From: Candidatus Poseidoniales archaeon
GTDB taxonomy: Archaea; Thermoplasmatota; Poseidoniia; Poseidoniales; Poseidoniaceae
Direction: 5' to 3'
DNA: 32,388 nucleotides
NCBI GenBank assembly: GCA_003602605.1
Contig: QQRW01000045.1
Coordinates: 1 to 32,388 of the forward strand
Each line of letters begins with the position of its first letter. Within the stretch, counting starts at the first letter, position 1. The position numbers and the translations under genes were made by a program. The notes beneath the pieces are model-generated. The model was not told where the DNA came from. It was given only the letters and a program-made list of their open reading frames with translations, and searched no databases. Shown piece by piece: positions 31,898 through 32,388 of this stretch.

Positions 31898-32373
31898 GAA
31901 GCGTTGAAGTACCGTTGCCTAGAAGAAGAACTGTGTCTGGTCGTGGATGGAACGTTCTCCGTTGCAATGCTTGCAACACCTGTCATGGTCACCGTGGCAC
32001 TGGCAACTCATGCCCACATTGCGGTCAGAAAATGGGCAAGAACCCAACCATCGTTTGTACGGTGCAAAGCGCTGCCGATTTACGCATCGAAGTTGCTTTG
32101 GCCAACACTCCCGAGGAATTGCGAGATTCGTTGCGTAAACGGCTCGTCAAAAATGAGCAATTGTTTCAATCGGAGGACCAAGTTTCGTTTACTGGTCTTC
32201 CTCAAATTCTCCACCGAGCTGCAGATGAGGATGGCGTTTTTACCGTCAAGCAATTGGAACCAGTACTTCAAAAAAGTGGACAATCTATAGATGTTCAAGA
32301 CCTCATTGATCTTGCAGAATCGCAGGGATTGCTTGTTCGGCTGGACACGAATCGCTGGCAAGTTCTTGAGTGA
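31894..32373 (+). CDS. Zinc-ribbon protein with a C-terminal helical domain, unknown function
   Basis: A 159-residue protein. A basic N-terminus (RRRTVSGRG) is followed by a C4 zinc ribbon (CNAC and CPHC, residues about 24-45), then a middle helix (NTPEELRDSLRKRLVKNEQLF) and a C-terminal winged-helix-like segment (VFTVKQLEPVLQKS, IDLAESQGLLVRLDTNRW). Small zinc-ribbon proteins with a similar architecture are known in haloarchaea (for example DUF5817-like), but I cannot confirm the family. Start is TTG at 31894, whose TTGA overlaps the decarboxylase stop; a GTG at 31936 is possible. The gene ends 15 nt before the window edge. Nucleic-acid binding is plausible. Confidence 0.65.
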   Translation: MRSVEVPLPRRRTVSGRGWNVLRCNACNTCHGHRGTGNSCPHCGQKMGKNPTIVCTVQSAADLRIEVALANTPEELRDSLRKRLVKNEQLFQSEDQVSFTGLPQILHRAADEDGVFTVKQLEPVLQKSGQSIDVQDLIDLAESQGLLVRLDTNRWQVLE

Positions 32374-32388
32374 ACTTCATAGGTAAGA

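Overview
The window looks like a chromosome segment from a mesophilic marine archaeon of the Thermoplasmatota, most likely Marine Group II (Candidatus Poseidoniales). The archaeal markers are PurP, ribosomal protein eS1, a proteasome beta subunit, the KH/beta-CASP factor aCPSF1 (FttA), a ZPR1-like protein, a COG1325 exosome-linked RNA-binding protein, an archaeal-type TrpRS and a pyruvoyl-dependent arginine decarboxylase. Bacterial-looking genes sit among them: Nei, ThyA with FolA, and PlsC. Group II assignment is inference from this mix and was not tested by phylogeny. Coding density is very high. No tRNA, rRNA, CRISPR array or insertion sequence was found, and no gene-free stretch exceeds 300 bases.

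Region 1 (1-6960, all minus strand), in transcription order: a COG1340-like coiled-coil protein; a Cid1-like terminal nucleotidyltransferase with a long coiled-coil tail, overlapping it by 4 nt; a GNAT acetyltransferase; a Roadblock/LC7-like protein with its own TATA box; a second COG1340-like coiled-coil protein; PurP; and Nei, cut by the window edge. The nucleotidyltransferase is the highlight. It has all three catalytic Asp residues, a PAP-associated domain and a histidine at the position that selects UTP in fission-yeast Cid1. It is a candidate archaeal RNA-tailing (uridylation) enzyme with dedicated coiled-coil partners.

Region 2 (7031-14187, plus strand): a large secreted/anchored protein with two cytoplasmic zinc ribbons, a DtxR-type metal regulator, a five-helix membrane protein of unknown function, a third COG1340-like coiled-coil protein, a sugar-phosphate nucleotidyltransferase and a small unknown protein.

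Region 3 (14188-18245, minus strand): PdxS, a 7Fe ferredoxin, a secreted arylsulfotransferase-like protein with thrombospondin type 3 repeats, and the COG1325 RNA-binding protein. The last is divergent from eS1.

Region 4 (18418-25402): eS1 with an APAEE-repeat linker and a C-terminal SAP domain; an MTAP-family phosphorylase; a small unknown protein; a MazG-like pyrophosphohydrolase; a minus-strand run of PlsC, an unknown protein, ThyA and FolA; and a secreted single-pass protein.

Region 5 (25456-32388): TrpRS with a large insertion, ZPR1 and SepF-like proteins, proteasome beta, aCPSF1, a small membrane protein, arginine decarboxylase and a zinc-ribbon protein. RNA metabolism (tailing enzyme, COG1325, aCPSF1, eS1, TrpRS) and nucleotide or cofactor metabolism (PurP, MTAP, ThyA, FolA, PdxS, MazG) dominate the recognisable content.
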